From: Streptomyces sp. WZ-12
GTDB taxonomy: Bacteria; Actinomycetota; Actinomycetes; Streptomycetales; Streptomycetaceae
Direction: 5' to 3'
NCBI RefSeq assembly: GCF_028898845.1
Contig: NZ_CP118574.1
Location: 7,551,001-7,615,000 of the forward strand
DNA length: 64,000 bases
The position numbers were made by a program, and so were the translations under genes. A model generated the notes under the pieces. It saw only the letters and a program-made list of their open reading frames with translations, ran no database searches and had not been told where the DNA came from. Shown in pieces: positions 1-8,610 of this stretch. How positions within the stretch are numbered: the first letter of the stretch is position 1; every line of letters begins with the position of its first letter.

Positions 1-550
1 GCCGGAGGGCGAGCCGGGGCAGCAGGTCGGCGACCCGCTGCGGGAGGTGGGAGGCGATCCCGGGCGGGGCGGGGGCCAGCGGCACCAGGAGATCACCGGG
101 GGCGGGCAACCCGACGGCGCCGTCCGCGGAGAGGTCGTGGTGCAGCCACAGGGTGAGCATGTACAGCTCCGGTACGGAGAGCAGTCGTGGCTGGTAGGGC
201 GCGGTCAGCGATTCGGCCTGCACCAGGGCCCGTTCGGTCGCGGTGACGTAGGGGCCGTCGCAGAAGTGCGAGAACGCCCAGCCGTCGGCGGTGAGCCGGG
301 CCTCGGCGGCGGCCACGGCACGTCCCCCGCCGCGGACCAGGAAGCGCCAGCCGGCGAGGCGGGTGCGCGGCGGGCCGGCCTGGCTGACGTCGTCCCAGAC
401 GTGGATGGGTAGCGGGTGATCGGGGCTCAACGGCCCCTGGTGGGTGCGGAGCGCGGTGGCGGGGGCCTCGCGGATGGCGCTGGGGGAGCCGAGGGCGGTG
501 AGGATGCTGCGTAGGGCGGGCGCGGGAGCAGGGGGAACATGCAGCGGCAT
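1..550 (-). CDS. Hypothetical protein, 3' end outside the window
   Basis: An open frame runs without a stop from an ATG at 550 to the left edge, giving 183 residues (MPLHVPPAPAPALRS at the start). The 5' side carries a purine-rich GAGAGG about 10 bases before the ATG. The product is Pro/Ala-rich at its start, then shows ordinary globular composition (segments such as LAGWRFLVRGG and DGWAFSHFCDGPYV) with no signal peptide or membrane span. I recognise no family. It is the real gene here: the plus-strand frame over the same bases has low-complexity Gly/Arg composition typical of a shadow. Confidence 0.7.
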   Translation of the reverse strand, partial: MPLHVPPAPAPALRSILTALGSPSAIREAPATALRTHQGPLSPDHPLPIHVWDDVSQAGPPRTRLAGWRFLVRGGGRAVAAAEARLTADGWAFSHFCDGPYVTATERALVQAESLTAPYQPRLLSVPELYMLTLWLHHDLSADGAVGLPAPGDLLVPLAPAPPGIASHLPQRVADLLPRLALR

Positions 551-1114
551 GGCTGGTCGCCTCTCACTTCGGAGACACGGTGGAGCGCGGCGGTGCGGAC
601 GGTGCTGTCTGCGGGCGGGTCAGAGCCTGGCCGACCGGAGCGTGGGGGGCGACGGGTCGGCCGCGGTGCCGGGGCACCGGTGCGCACGCCGCCGCGCTGG
701 GCGCCGAATCTCTGCCTCGTCTGCGAAGTTTATACGACATTTGTTCTGGAAGTGTTTCGGCTACTCGCCTTGCGGATTTCCGGCAAGGCGGAATCCGGAC
801 CGCTGTTCAGGGTGATTTTCGCCGCTTTGTACGGGGATTGCGAGAAGTCACCTCGGAATTCATTCACGGTGCGGTAGGCCGGAACTCGTCGGTGTTTTTT
901 ACGAGCGAAATGCGGAGGGCGTTGGCCCGCGAGATATGCCGTCGGAAAGTGCCGTGTGCGTGCCCCTGTGAGCCTAGTGGTCCCGGCATGCATCTGACGC
1001 GTTATCGATCAGATTGCCGGGCATCATCGACCGTAGCCCGTGCCCCGGGGTGCCGGGGACGCGGCGCCACACAGCCCGTGGTTGCGGGCCGTTCACTCTA
1101 GGAGGGACCCGCCG
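551..1114. other. Intergenic, 564 bp, no gene seen
   Basis: Separates the minus-strand gene at the left edge from the plus-strand ligase gene. The part from about 720 to 900 is clearly richer in A+T than its surroundings and contains a hairpin-like CGGATT...AATCCG near 773-797, so it probably carries the promoters of both divergent genes. No frame with convincing composition was found. Confidence 0.5.
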
Positions 1115-2671
1115 ATGGGGGAGAAGGTCGCCGCCGACGGGAACGACCTGGCGGATCGCGAGCGCTATCGAAGAAAGCTGCACGACTGTCTGGAGGGATT
1201 GCACCGGCTCCTGGTGGAGAAACGGTTCGACCGCCCCAAGAATCTCATGGGACTGGAGATCGAGCTCAGTCTCGCGGGCGCCGACGGACTGCCCCGGATG
1301 CTGAACTCCCAGGTCCTCGAAAAGATCGCCAGCGGTGATTTCCAGACCGAACTCGCCCAGTGCAATCTAGAGGTCAACATCACCCCGCACCGTCTGTCCG
1401 GGCGCGTCATGGACCAGCTCGCCGAGGAACTGCGCACCGGGCTCGGCTACGCGGAGCGCAAGGCCCGCGAGGCCGCCGCCCGCATCGTCATGATCGGCAT
1501 CCTGCCCACTCTGAACGCCGCGGACCTCACCGCCGCCAGCCTCTCCGCCAACGACCGCTATGTGCTGCTCAACGACCAGATGCGGGCCGCCCGCGGCGAG
1601 GACTTCGTCATCGACATCCGGGGCGTCGACCACCTGGTCACCCGCTCCCCGTCGATCGCCCCCGAAGCCGCCTGCACCTCCGTCCAACTGCACCTCCAGG
1701 TGACACCCGGCCGCTTCGCCGCCGTCTGGAACGCGGCACAGGCGATCGCCGCCGTCCAGATCGCCGTCGGCGCCAACTCGCCGTTCCTGTTCGGGCGGGA
1801 GCTGTGGCGGGAGTCGCGGCCGCCGGTCTTCCAACAGGCCACCGACACCCGCGCCCCCGAACTCCAGGCCCAAGGGGTGCGGCCGCGCACCTGGTTCGGC
1901 GAGCGCTGGGTGGACTCCGCCTACGACCTCTTCGAGGAGAACCTGCGCTTCTTCCCGCCGCTGCTGCCGCTGTGCGGACCCCAGGAGCCGTTGCGCGTCC
2001 TCGACGAGGGCGGCGTGCCCGACCTCGCCGAACTGGTGCTGCACAACGGGACCATCTACCGCTGGAACCGCCCCGTCTACGCGGTCGCCGGCGGCGTCCC
2101 GCACCTCCGCGTCGAGAACCGGGTGCTGCCGGCCGGCCCCACCGTAGCCGACGTCATCGCCAACACCGCCTTCTACTACGGCCTGGTGCGCGCGCTGGCC
2201 GAACAGCCGCGCCCCGTATGGAGCCGGCTGCCGTTCCGGGCCGCGGCCGCCAACTTCGACGCCGCCTGCCAGTACGGCATCGACGCCACCCTCCGCTGGC
2301 CCCGCCCCGGTCGCGTCGGCGGCGTCACCGAGATCCCCGCCGTGCGCCTGGTCCAGCAGGAACTGCTGCCACTGGCGGCCGCCGGGCTGGACGCCTGGGG
2401 CGTCGAAGTCGCCGACCGCGAGCACTATTTGGGCATCATCGAGGAGCGCTGCGCACGGCGGGTCAACGGGGCGTCCTGGCAGGCCGCGGCGTTCCACCAC
2501 GCGCGCCGGCAGGGCCTGGACCGGGACGCCGCGCTGGCCGCGATGACCCGGCGCTACAGCGAGCTGATGCACAGCGGCGAGCCGGTGCATACCTGGCCGG
2601 TGGCGTGGCCCATAGGGAAGGCCGGGGTGCCGGCGCAGCGGCGCACGGCGGCGGAGGGGAGCGTCCCGTAG
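1115..2671 (+). CDS. Glutamate-cysteine ligase family protein (GCS2-type)
   Basis: A carboxylate-amine ligase of the GCS2/glutamate-cysteine ligase family, cytosolic, 518 residues, predicted to join glutamate to an amine such as cysteine using ATP. The N-terminal block NLMGLEIELSLAG carries the Glu-rich metal/substrate region. ELAQCNLEVNITPH follows, and HNGTIYRWNRPVY with HLRVENRVLPAGPT later is typical of the streptomycete members. I chose ATG 1115 because GGAGGG at 1101-1106 is spaced 8 bases before it; the upstream extension to 1040 has no such site. Actinobacteria make mycothiol rather than glutathione, so the true product could be another gamma-glutamyl compound. No pathway partner lies beside it. 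Confidence 0.85.
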   Translation: MGEKVAADGNDLADRERYRRKLHDCLEGLHRLLVEKRFDRPKNLMGLEIELSLAGADGLPRMLNSQVLEKIASGDFQTELAQCNLEVNITPHRLSGRVMDQLAEELRTGLGYAERKAREAAARIVMIGILPTLNAADLTAASLSANDRYVLLNDQMRAARGEDFVIDIRGVDHLVTRSPSIAPEAACTSVQLHLQVTPGRFAAVWNAAQAIAAVQIAVGANSPFLFGRELWRESRPPVFQQATDTRAPELQAQGVRPRTWFGERWVDSAYDLFEENLRFFPPLLPLCGPQEPLRVLDEGGVPDLAELVLHNGTIYRWNRPVYAVAGGVPHLRVENRVLPAGPTVADVIANTAFYYGLVRALAEQPRPVWSRLPFRAAAANFDAACQYGIDATLRWPRPGRVGGVTEIPAVRLVQQELLPLAAAGLDAWGVEVADREHYLGIIEERCARRVNGASWQAAAFHHARRQGLDRDAALAAMTRRYSELMHSGEPVHTWPVAWPIGKAGVPAQRRTAAEGSVP

Positions 2672-3115
2672 GGCCGATCGGACTTGTTCCGCCGGTCCGT
2701 TGAACGCGACCCGGTCCGCCGATGGGTCCGCACCCGGCGCCCACAACTGGAGCTCCGGGGCGGCCGGCCGTTGGGCGAGCGAGTCGGTGGCCCCGGAGGA
2801 GGACCGTGCGTGCACCGTGACGTCCAGGTGCGTGCCGTCGGTGCGCGCCGCGTCCCGGTGGGCCCTGGCGGTCACCGCGCCCAGTGCCGGAGGGACCCCG
2901 TTCGGTGCGGTGTGGAGCCGTCGGGCAAGCTGAGACGTCTCATGCGGTAGCGCCTCTCCTGATGTACGGAGGTCCGGCCCGGGCCTCCGTCGGGAGCGAT
3001 GCGGGCGGGCGTCCCTTTGGGGAGGGGGCTCGTCGCCGGCCTGTCGCGCGCGATCTTCGCACCTGCTTTCGAGACCCTGGTGGGGCGACGGTGGTGAAGA
3101 GGCGGTATCGCGGAA
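2672..3115. other. Intergenic, 444 bp, no confident gene
   Basis: A minus-strand frame here reads with moderately protein-like composition (for example ALGAVTARAHRDAARTDGTHLDVTVHAR), but it has no usable start and runs on into the antisense of the ligase gene, so it is not called. No clear terminator or operator was seen. Confidence 0.4.
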
Positions 3116-3970
3116 GTGGAGGAACCTTTGCAGTCGGATGCGAGTCCCGTGGCGGACGCCGACGTTCCGGGCGCCGGCGACGGCTCGGGGCGCCCCGTGA
3201 CGACGGCCGGGGAGCCGGCCCGGAGCATGTTGCGCAACGAGACGCTGATCGTCCTGGCGCTCTCCCTGGGAGCCAGCGCGGTCTCCGCGCTCATCAGCTT
3301 GGTCGGGTCGCTGACCAGGCCCGGCGGACTCAAACACCAGGCGGCGACGCTCAACGCCTCGCACGCGCCCGGCCGGCCCTGGCTGGATCTGGCCTGGCAG
3401 TTGTTCGGGATCGCGACGGCCCTGGTCCCGGTCGTGCTGGTGGCCCATCTGCTGCTCCGGGAGCGGGCCGGCGGGCTGCGCGCCATCGGCTTCGACCGGC
3501 GGCGGCCCGGCTTCGACCTGGGGATGGGCGCCGGACTGGCCGCGCTCATCGGGGGCAGCGGGCTGCTGCTCTATCTGGGAGCGCAGGCGGCCGGGGCCAA
3601 TCTGACGGTGGTGCCCGAGGCGCTGCCCGAGGTGTGGTGGAAGATCCCGGTGTTGATCGCTTCCGCGGTGCAGAACGCTGTCCTGGAAGAGGTCATCGTC
3701 GTCGGCTATCTGCTGCGCCGACTGGGGCAACTGGGCTGGGCACCCTGGGCGGCGGTGGCCGCCAGTTCGGTGCTGCGCGGCTCCTACCACCTCTACCAGG
3801 GCATCGGCGGTTTCTTCGGCAACATGGTGATGGGCGTGATCTTCGCCCTGGTGTACCGGCGTTGGGGCCGGGTCGGGCCACTGGTCGCGGCGCACGCGCT
3901 GATCGACATCGTGGCGTTCCTGGGCTACGCGTTGCTGGCGGGGCACGTGTCCTGGCTGCCCACGGTGTGA
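3116..3970 (+). CDS. CPBP family intramembrane protein (putative CAAX-type protease)
   Basis: A 284-residue multi-span membrane protein of the CPBP (CAAX protease/Abi) family. The family active site is built from three motifs in neighbouring helices. Here they read LEEVIVVGYLLRR near residue 190, RGSYHLYQG near 222 and HALIDIVAF near the C-terminus, so the paired glutamates and both histidines are present. The usual Arg of EExxxRG is Val, a variant I recall from other actinobacterial members. The GTG at 3116 gives a soluble 40-residue N-terminal tail before the first span; a weak GAGGCGG lies upstream. It converges on the PhzF gene with a shared hairpin terminator. The substrate cannot be told from sequence. 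Confidence 0.8.
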   Translation: MEEPLQSDASPVADADVPGAGDGSGRPVTTAGEPARSMLRNETLIVLALSLGASAVSALISLVGSLTRPGGLKHQAATLNASHAPGRPWLDLAWQLFGIATALVPVVLVAHLLLRERAGGLRAIGFDRRRPGFDLGMGAGLAALIGGSGLLLYLGAQAAGANLTVVPEALPEVWWKIPVLIASAVQNAVLEEVIVVGYLLRRLGQLGWAPWAAVAASSVLRGSYHLYQGIGGFFGNMVMGVIFALVYRRWGRVGPLVAAHALIDIVAFLGYALLAGHVSWLPTV

Positions 3971-3989
3971 GCGGACGGGAAACCGGAGT

Positions 3990-4022
3990 ACGGGGCGGGC
4001 GGCCAGATGGCCCCCGCCCCGT
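3990..4022. terminator. Bidirectional hairpin between convergent genes
   Basis: Perfect 10-bp arms ACGGGGCGGG (3990-3999) and CCCGCCCCGT (4013-4022) enclose a 13-base loop between the ends of the CPBP and PhzF genes. No T-tract follows, as is usual in high-GC actinobacteria. Confidence 0.7.
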
Positions 4023-4039
4023 GCCGTACCGGGGCGGTG

Positions 4040-4861
4040 TCAGGCGGTGGCGAGCAGTTCACCGTCGATGACGGTCACCGCCGAGCCGGTCAACAGCGTG
4101 CGCTCGCCGCGCAGTTCGGTGCGGACGAGCCCGGTCCGGGCGCCGCCTTGGCGGCCGACCAGGTTGGCGCGGCCCAGGCGCGCCGACCAGAAGGGGGCGA
4201 GCGCGGTGTGCGCGCTACCGGTGACCGGGTCCTCGTCGACGCCCACACAGGGGAAGAAGCCGCGGGAGACGAAGTCGTAGCCGCCGTCGGGGTCTTCGGC
4301 GCGGGCGGTGGCGATCACGCCCCGCCCGCCGTGCCCGGCCAGCAGCGGCAGGTCCGGTGACAGCGCGCGCACGGACTTCTCGTCGGCCAACTCGACCAGC
4401 AGGTCGCCGACGTTGGGGCCGGTGTCGTGGGCGGAGCGGATCTCGGCGCCGAGCGCCCGGGCGACGGCGTCCGGCACGTCAACGGGAGTCAGCGGGGCGG
4501 TGGGGAAGTCCATGGCGATCGAGCCGTCGCCGTCGGCGGTGGTGATCAGCACGCCGCTGCGGGTGCGGAAGCGGACGGCGCCGGTGGCCGTGCCCGTGGT
4601 GTGCAGCACGTGTGCGGTGGCCATGGTGGCGTGCCCGCACATGGTGACCTCGGCGGTGGGGGTGAGCCAGCGGAGCGCCCAGTCGGCGTCGCCGCCCGGG
4701 GGCAGCGGGTGCGCGAAGGCGGTTTCGGACAGATTGACCTCGGTGGCGACGTGCTGGAGCCAGTCGTCTTCGGGGAAGGCGGCGGCGTCGAGCAGGACGA
4801 CCCCCGCGGGGTTGCCGGCGAACGGATGGTAGGTGAAGGCGTCGACGATGCGGATCCTCAT
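4040..4861 (-). CDS. PhzF family isomerase-like protein
   Basis: A 273-residue cytosolic protein of the PhzF/diaminopimelate-epimerase fold. The N-terminus MRIRIVDAFTYHPFAGNPAGVV and the NLSETAF motif are family hallmarks; Glu46 in that motif aligns with the general acid/base of PhzF. The C-terminal half carries DPVTGSAHTALAPFW, the equivalent motif of the second lobe. Length is normal. Most chromosomal PhzF homologues are not phenazine enzymes and their substrates are unknown, and no other phenazine genes lie here, so the specific reaction is left open. The start at 4861 gives the conserved beginning with nothing missing. Confidence 0.88.
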   Translation of the reverse strand: MRIRIVDAFTYHPFAGNPAGVVLLDAAAFPEDDWLQHVATEVNLSETAFAHPLPPGGDADWALRWLTPTAEVTMCGHATMATAHVLHTTGTATGAVRFRTRSGVLITTADGDGSIAMDFPTAPLTPVDVPDAVARALGAEIRSAHDTGPNVGDLLVELADEKSVRALSPDLPLLAGHGGRGVIATARAEDPDGGYDFVSRGFFPCVGVDEDPVTGSAHTALAPFWSARLGRANLVGRQGGARTGLVRTELRGERTLLTGSAVTVIDGELLATA

Positions 4862-4960
4862 GGTCCGGAGCCTAGGTGCGGGGCAAAGCCGCAGGCCAAG
4901 GCCAATCCCAGGGAATTGGACCCGGAAATTTCAGGCGGACCCTTGTTCGGCGAACAGTCT

Positions 4961-4999
4961 CGATATATCGTTGAAGCATCGCGATCGGTCAGCGATCGC
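4961..4999 (+). promoter_or_regulatory. Paired palindromes upstream of the PadR gene
   Basis: Two perfect short palindromes, CGATATATCG (4961-4970) and GCGATCGC (4992-4999), lie 50 to 90 bases before the PadR start, in an A+T-richer patch. A further CGATCG at 4982-4987 and an imperfect CGAGCGATAG follow. This layout suits autoregulation by the downstream PadR protein, which is inferred. Confidence 0.5.
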
Positions 5000-5048
5000 G
5001 AGCGATAGAACGTGCGTGATGCACTGACGACGAGAAGGAGGGCGCACC

Positions 5049-5672
5049 ATGCGTTCCCAGGGATACGAGCACGGACGCGACCACCGGCACGAGAACTACG
5101 GCCCCGGACGCCGTGGCGAGCGCGGGGAGTTCGGCGGCTTCGAGCGTCGCCGCTCCTCCTTCGGTGGCTTCGGCCCGCCGTTCGGAGGCCCGCCCTTCGG
5201 GGGTGGTCGAGGACGCGGGGGGCCGCGCGGCCGGGCCCGGCGCGGCGATGTGCGCGCCTCGATACTGGCGCTGCTCAAGGATCGCCCGATGCACGGCTAC
5301 GAGATGATCCAGGAGATCGCCGAGCGCAGCGGCGGGGCGTGGAAGCCCAGCCCCGGCTCGGTCTACCCCACCCTCCAACTGCTGGAGGACGAGGGGCTGA
5401 TCACCAGCGCCAGTGAGGGCGGCAAGAAGCTGTTCTCGCTGACCGACGAGGGGCGCGCCGAGGCGGACGACGGCTCCGACGCCCCCTGGGAGGACGCCGG
5501 CCGCGGCGTCGACTGGGAGGCGATGAACGAGATACGCAAGGCGGGCGGCGGTCTCGTCGAGGCGTTCCGTCAGGTGTGGGCCACCGGCAGTCCCGAGCAG
5601 CGGGAGAAGGCCATGGCGGTGGTCAACAAGGCCCGCAAGGAGCTGTATCTGATCCTCGCCGAGGAGGACTGA
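5049..5672 (+). CDS. PadR family transcriptional regulator
   Basis: A 207-residue DNA-binding protein. The PadR winged helix spans about residues 66-140, with RASILALLKDRPMHGYEM and SPGSVYPTLQLLEDEGLI, the family signature. A helical C-terminal segment of about 60 residues for dimerisation follows. Unusually, the first 60 residues are a low-complexity Gly/Arg/Phe/Pro arm (FGGFGPPFGGPPFGGG then an Arg-rich stretch) absent from minimal PadR proteins, probably disordered. The ATG at 5049 has GAAGGAGG about 10 bases upstream. The preceding palindromes suggest self-repression; the target genes are not evident from the neighbours, which lie on the other strand. Confidence 0.9.
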   Translation: MRSQGYEHGRDHRHENYGPGRRGERGEFGGFERRRSSFGGFGPPFGGPPFGGGRGRGGPRGRARRGDVRASILALLKDRPMHGYEMIQEIAERSGGAWKPSPGSVYPTLQLLEDEGLITSASEGGKKLFSLTDEGRAEADDGSDAPWEDAGRGVDWEAMNEIRKAGGGLVEAFRQVWATGSPEQREKAMAVVNKARKELYLILAEED

Positions 5673-5686
5673 GGTGCGACGGGTCG

Positions 5687-5717
5687 GGGTGGCGACGCCG
5701 GAGGGTGTCGTCGCCCC
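5687..5717. terminator. Hairpin between convergent PadR and SRPBCC genes
   Basis: Arms GGCGACG (5691-5697) and CGTCGCC (5709-5715), extended by flanking G and C runs, fill the 51-base gap between the two convergent stop codons. Confidence 0.5.
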
Positions 5718-5723
5718 GGCGGC

Positions 5724-6152
5724 TCAGGTCACCAGGCCGGCCAGCTTGCGCAGGGACTCCTCCAGCGCGGCGCCCGCCGAGTCCTTCAGCTTGGCCGCCA
5801 TCAGAGAGACCGCGGCGCCGGTGAAGGAGCCGTCGATCCGGATCGAGGTCGCCCCGCCGTCGGGCGTTAGTTCATAGCGCATGCCGAGACTGACGCCCAT
5901 CGGTCCCTTGCCGTGAACGGCGAGCAGCCGGCCAGGCTCCAACTCCCGCACGGACCATGCCACTTCCGCCGGGAAGCCCATCAGCTTCATGTTCTCCGCG
6001 TAGGTCGCGCCCACCTCCAGGGGGTGCGGGCCGCCGTGCGGGAAGTTGGTGTGGGTGGCGTTCCACTGTCCGTAGGAGTCGAAGTCGGTGAGCCGGTCCC
6101 AGAGCCTCTCGGTCGGTGCCTCGATCCGGGCCTGGGCGGTGACATCGGCCAT
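5724..6152 (-). CDS. SRPBCC family protein (CoxG/polyketide cyclase-like fold)
   Basis: A 142-residue single-domain START-like protein. The start MADVTAQARIEAPTERLWD and the later DSYGQWNATHTNFP fit the SRPBCC helix-grip fold, which binds hydrophobic ligands in a deep cavity; the C-terminal amphipathic helix (AGAALEESLRKLAGL) is also typical. The much longer open frame upstream to 6821 is noncoding in composition. The ATG at 6152 has a GAAGGGG site at normal spacing and starts the conserved fold, so it is chosen. The ligand and role are unknown; it converges on the PadR gene. Confidence 0.8.
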   Translation of the reverse strand: MADVTAQARIEAPTERLWDRLTDFDSYGQWNATHTNFPHGGPHPLEVGATYAENMKLMGFPAEVAWSVRELEPGRLLAVHGKGPMGVSLGMRYELTPDGGATSIRIDGSFTGAAVSLMAAKLKDSAGAALEESLRKLAGLVT

Positions 6153-6615
6153 GCGGGCACCCCTTCGGTGACGGCGTCCTGGCTGGTGCGCGGAACGTAG
6201 CGGGGCGGGGGTGAAGGTGCAAGGGTGACGGTTCGGAATTGCTGACGGGGAATCAGTTCTGTTGTGGGGCGTCGGGCTGTTGCCTGAGGCGCCGGGGCGT
6301 GGGGTATCGGGGTGGCGCTGATGACTCCGAGGCAGGTTCCTCCGCGTTGTTGGCTCGTTGACCTGGGCGAACGGAGGTCCGCCGGCAGGCTGCGGGGAGA
6401 GGGGGCTGGGGCGGGGCCGCTGGTTGCCGCGCGCGGTTCGGCGGGGAGGGGGAGGGGGCCTGTGCCTGTATGGGATGGAAGGCCCGACCTTCATGATCTC
6501 TCCGCATATCCTCCGTAAGGATGAGATCTTGTGTGGGCTTCCCCAACCAGGGTGGGATGCGCAAATGCTTCCCGCCGGGGATGCTCCGGCCTTCGCGGAC
6601 TGGTGGGGTGGGGCT
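6153..6615. other. Intergenic, 463 bp, long leader before the ClpN-type gene
   Basis: Lies between the divergent SRPBCC gene and the ClpN-domain gene. The first 300 bases show nothing recognisable beyond G-rich simple sequence. From 6478 to 6528 there is a cluster of inverted repeats, listed separately. An open frame continuous with the ClpN gene crosses the region, but its translation is not protein-like before about 6600. Confidence 0.5.
6478..6528 (+). promoter_or_regulatory. Nested inverted repeats upstream of the ClpN-domain gene
   Basis: GAAGG-N5-CCTTC (6478-6492) is followed 30 bases on by ATCCT-N5-AGGAT (6508-6522), with outer arms GATCTC (6495-6500) and GAGATC (6523-6528) around the second. 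The second and outer arms could pair as one RNA stem with a 7-base bulge, or form protein half-sites. No known motif such as CIRCE or HAIR was recognised. Confidence 0.5.
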
Positions 6616-7149
6616 GTGCAAAACCGTACTGCGTACAGCGGCGGGGACCACTCCGCCCAGGAACACCCCGACAGCCTGCTCACCGTGGAGCTGGCGTCGG
6701 TGGTTTCCGCTGCCCGCAGACGGGCCACCCGCGACGGCGACCGCCAGGTCGACACCGCGCACCTGCTGCACGGGCTCCTGGAGTGGGACCCTGCGGTCCG
6801 CGAGGTCTTCGAGGACGGCACCCAGGTCGCCCGGCTCCTCGGCTATCTCGTCCAGCGCAGCATCGGCTACGGCCTGCAATGGCACGGCACCGTCGAGGAC
6901 TCCGGCGCGGTCCCCATGGTCGGCGAGGGCGGCGTCCCCGGATGGTCGCCGGCCGCGGCCGCCGCGATGGACGGCGCGCTCGACCGCGCCCACGCCCGCT
7001 ACGACACCCGCGCCGACTGCCTCGACCTCCTCGCCGCCCTCGTGGACGACCCCGAATCCCGGGCCGTCGAGGTCCTGCGCCGCGCCTCCGTGGACACCAC
7101 CCGGCTCGCCGCCCGCCTCGACGGCGACCAGCGTCCCGAACCGGTCTGA
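6616..7149 (+). CDS. Double Clp N-terminal-domain protein
   Basis: About 177 residues holding two ClpN (Clp repeat) modules and no ATPase. The first module is SLLTVELASVVSAARRRATRDGDRQ... with VDTAHLLHGLLEWD, the second WSPAAAAAMDGALDRAHARYD with DCLDLLAALVDDP. Such stand-alone ClpN proteins are thought to act as adaptors or decoys for Clp chaperones; that role is inferred. The start is uncertain. GTG 6616 gives a product beginning VQNRTAYSGG just before the domain, with a G-rich stretch upstream, while the same frame stays open to 6358. It is followed closely by an EamA transporter gene on the same strand. Confidence 0.75.
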   Translation: MQNRTAYSGGDHSAQEHPDSLLTVELASVVSAARRRATRDGDRQVDTAHLLHGLLEWDPAVREVFEDGTQVARLLGYLVQRSIGYGLQWHGTVEDSGAVPMVGEGGVPGWSPAAAAAMDGALDRAHARYDTRADCLDLLAALVDDPESRAVEVLRRASVDTTRLAARLDGDQRPEPV

Positions 7150-7250
7150 CCGACCCGGCCCCACACCGCCCTCACCCCCTGCCCGTATCGCCTTGTGAGA
7201 CAGGGGCGTTGAGAGATGACGCTGCTGATCACGGCTGTCATGATGACCCG

Positions 7251-8366
7251 ATGCACGCCTCATCGGGGAGCTCGGCGGGTCACATGGCCGGCCCGGCCCA
7301 GGGAACCTCCGGGTCCTGGGGGACCCAACAGCCGGCCACCGTCGGCCCGGACGCCGACCGGCCCACCGGGCGCGGCGCCGGGCTCGGCATCGCCCTGCTC
7401 TCCGCGCTCGCATTCGGCGGTTCCGGCGTCGCCGCCAAGCCGCTGATCACCGCCGGCCTCGAACCGCTGCACGTCACCTGGCTGCGGGTGGCCGGCGCCG
7501 CGTTGGTGATGCTCCCCGTCGCCTGGCGCCACCGCGATCTGCCGCGCCGCCGGCCCGCGCTCCTCGTCGGCTTCGGTCTGCTGGCCGTCGCCGGCGTCCA
7601 AGCCTGCTACTTCGCCGCGCTCTCCCGCATCCCCGTCGGAGTCGCGCTGCTCATCGAATACCTCGCCCCCGCCCTGGTGCTGGGGTGGGTGCGCTTCGTG
7701 CAGAAGCGGCCCGTGACCCGCGCCGCCGCGCTCGGCGCGGTGCTGGCCGTCGGCGGTCTGGCCTGCGTCGTCGAGGTGTGGTCCGGGCTCAGCCTCGACC
7801 CCCTCGGACTGGCCCTCGCCCTCGGCGCGGCCTGCTGCCAGGTCGGCTACTTCGTCCTGTCCGACCACGGCACGGACGGCGACGCCGACGCGGCACCGGA
7901 CCCGCTCGGCGTGATCGCCTACGGCCTGTTGATCGGTGCGGTCGTCCTCACCCTCGTCGCCCGCCCCTGGAGCATGCACTGGTCGGTGCTGCGCGGCACC
8001 GCGGACCTCAACGACGCCGCGGTCCCCGCCGTGTTGCTGCTCGCCTGGATCGTGCTGGTCGCGACGGTCGCCGCGTACCTCACCGGCGTGGTGTCGGTCC
8101 GGCGGCTCTCCCCGCAGGTCGCCGGCGTCGTCGCCTGCCTGGAAGCGGTGATCGCCACCGTGCTCGCCTGGGTGCTGCTCGGCGAACACCTCTCCGCGGC
8201 CCAGATCGCGGGCGGCGCGGTGGTCCTGATCGGTGCCTTCATCGCGCAGTTGGCCAAGCCGGCGGCCAAGCGGGACGGGAACGGCTCCGTCACAGTGGCC
8301 TCCGGAGGAACACCCGTCACGGACACCGACACCACCCCCAACGCGCTGCGCACCAAAGGCCCTTAG
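7251..8366 (+). CDS. EamA family drug/metabolite transporter
   Basis: A 371-residue inner-membrane exporter of the DMT superfamily with ten predicted spans in two EamA repeats. The first repeat starts near residue 48 (GLGIALLSALAFGGSGVAAKPLI) and contains EPLHVTWLRVAGAALV. The second ends with VVACLEAVIATVLAWVLLGEHLS, the usual EamA C-terminal signature. The first 45 residues are a polar, Gly/Ser-rich cytoplasmic arm, and the C-terminal 30 residues are a polar tail. ATG 7251 is the first start compatible with this layout. A second, less similar EamA gene follows after 244 bases. The substrate is unknown. Confidence 0.88.
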   Translation: MHASSGSSAGHMAGPAQGTSGSWGTQQPATVGPDADRPTGRGAGLGIALLSALAFGGSGVAAKPLITAGLEPLHVTWLRVAGAALVMLPVAWRHRDLPRRRPALLVGFGLLAVAGVQACYFAALSRIPVGVALLIEYLAPALVLGWVRFVQKRPVTRAAALGAVLAVGGLACVVEVWSGLSLDPLGLALALGAACCQVGYFVLSDHGTDGDADAAPDPLGVIAYGLLIGAVVLTLVARPWSMHWSVLRGTADLNDAAVPAVLLLAWIVLVATVAAYLTGVVSVRRLSPQVAGVVACLEAVIATVLAWVLLGEHLSAAQIAGGAVVLIGAFIAQLAKPAAKRDGNGSVTVASGGTPVTDTDTTPNALRTKGP

Positions 8367-8610
8367 AGGCCGACGGCTCCCCTCCAGGCGCCGCCTGTGG
8401 ATGGCTTGCCGACCGATTCGCCCACGACATAGGCTCGTGATCATGTACTCGACCGTGCTGTCCCCGCCTGCCGCCTAGAGCGGGCGGCGACCACCGAGGA
8501 AATCCCGGCCCGGGCTGAGCCCCGAGCCGGTCGACGCTGCCCGCATACGGGACCACGCGACCACTGAGCGGCGCAGCGCGCCGCCATGGATTTCCCGGAG
8601 CACACCTCCC

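Noticed and set aside
1367..3946. Very long minus-strand open frame (859 codons) opposite the ligase and CPBP genes
   Set aside because: Its translation is low-complexity Gly/Arg/Gln/His-rich, as expected for an antisense shadow in 72% GC DNA, and two well-supported plus-strand genes cover it.
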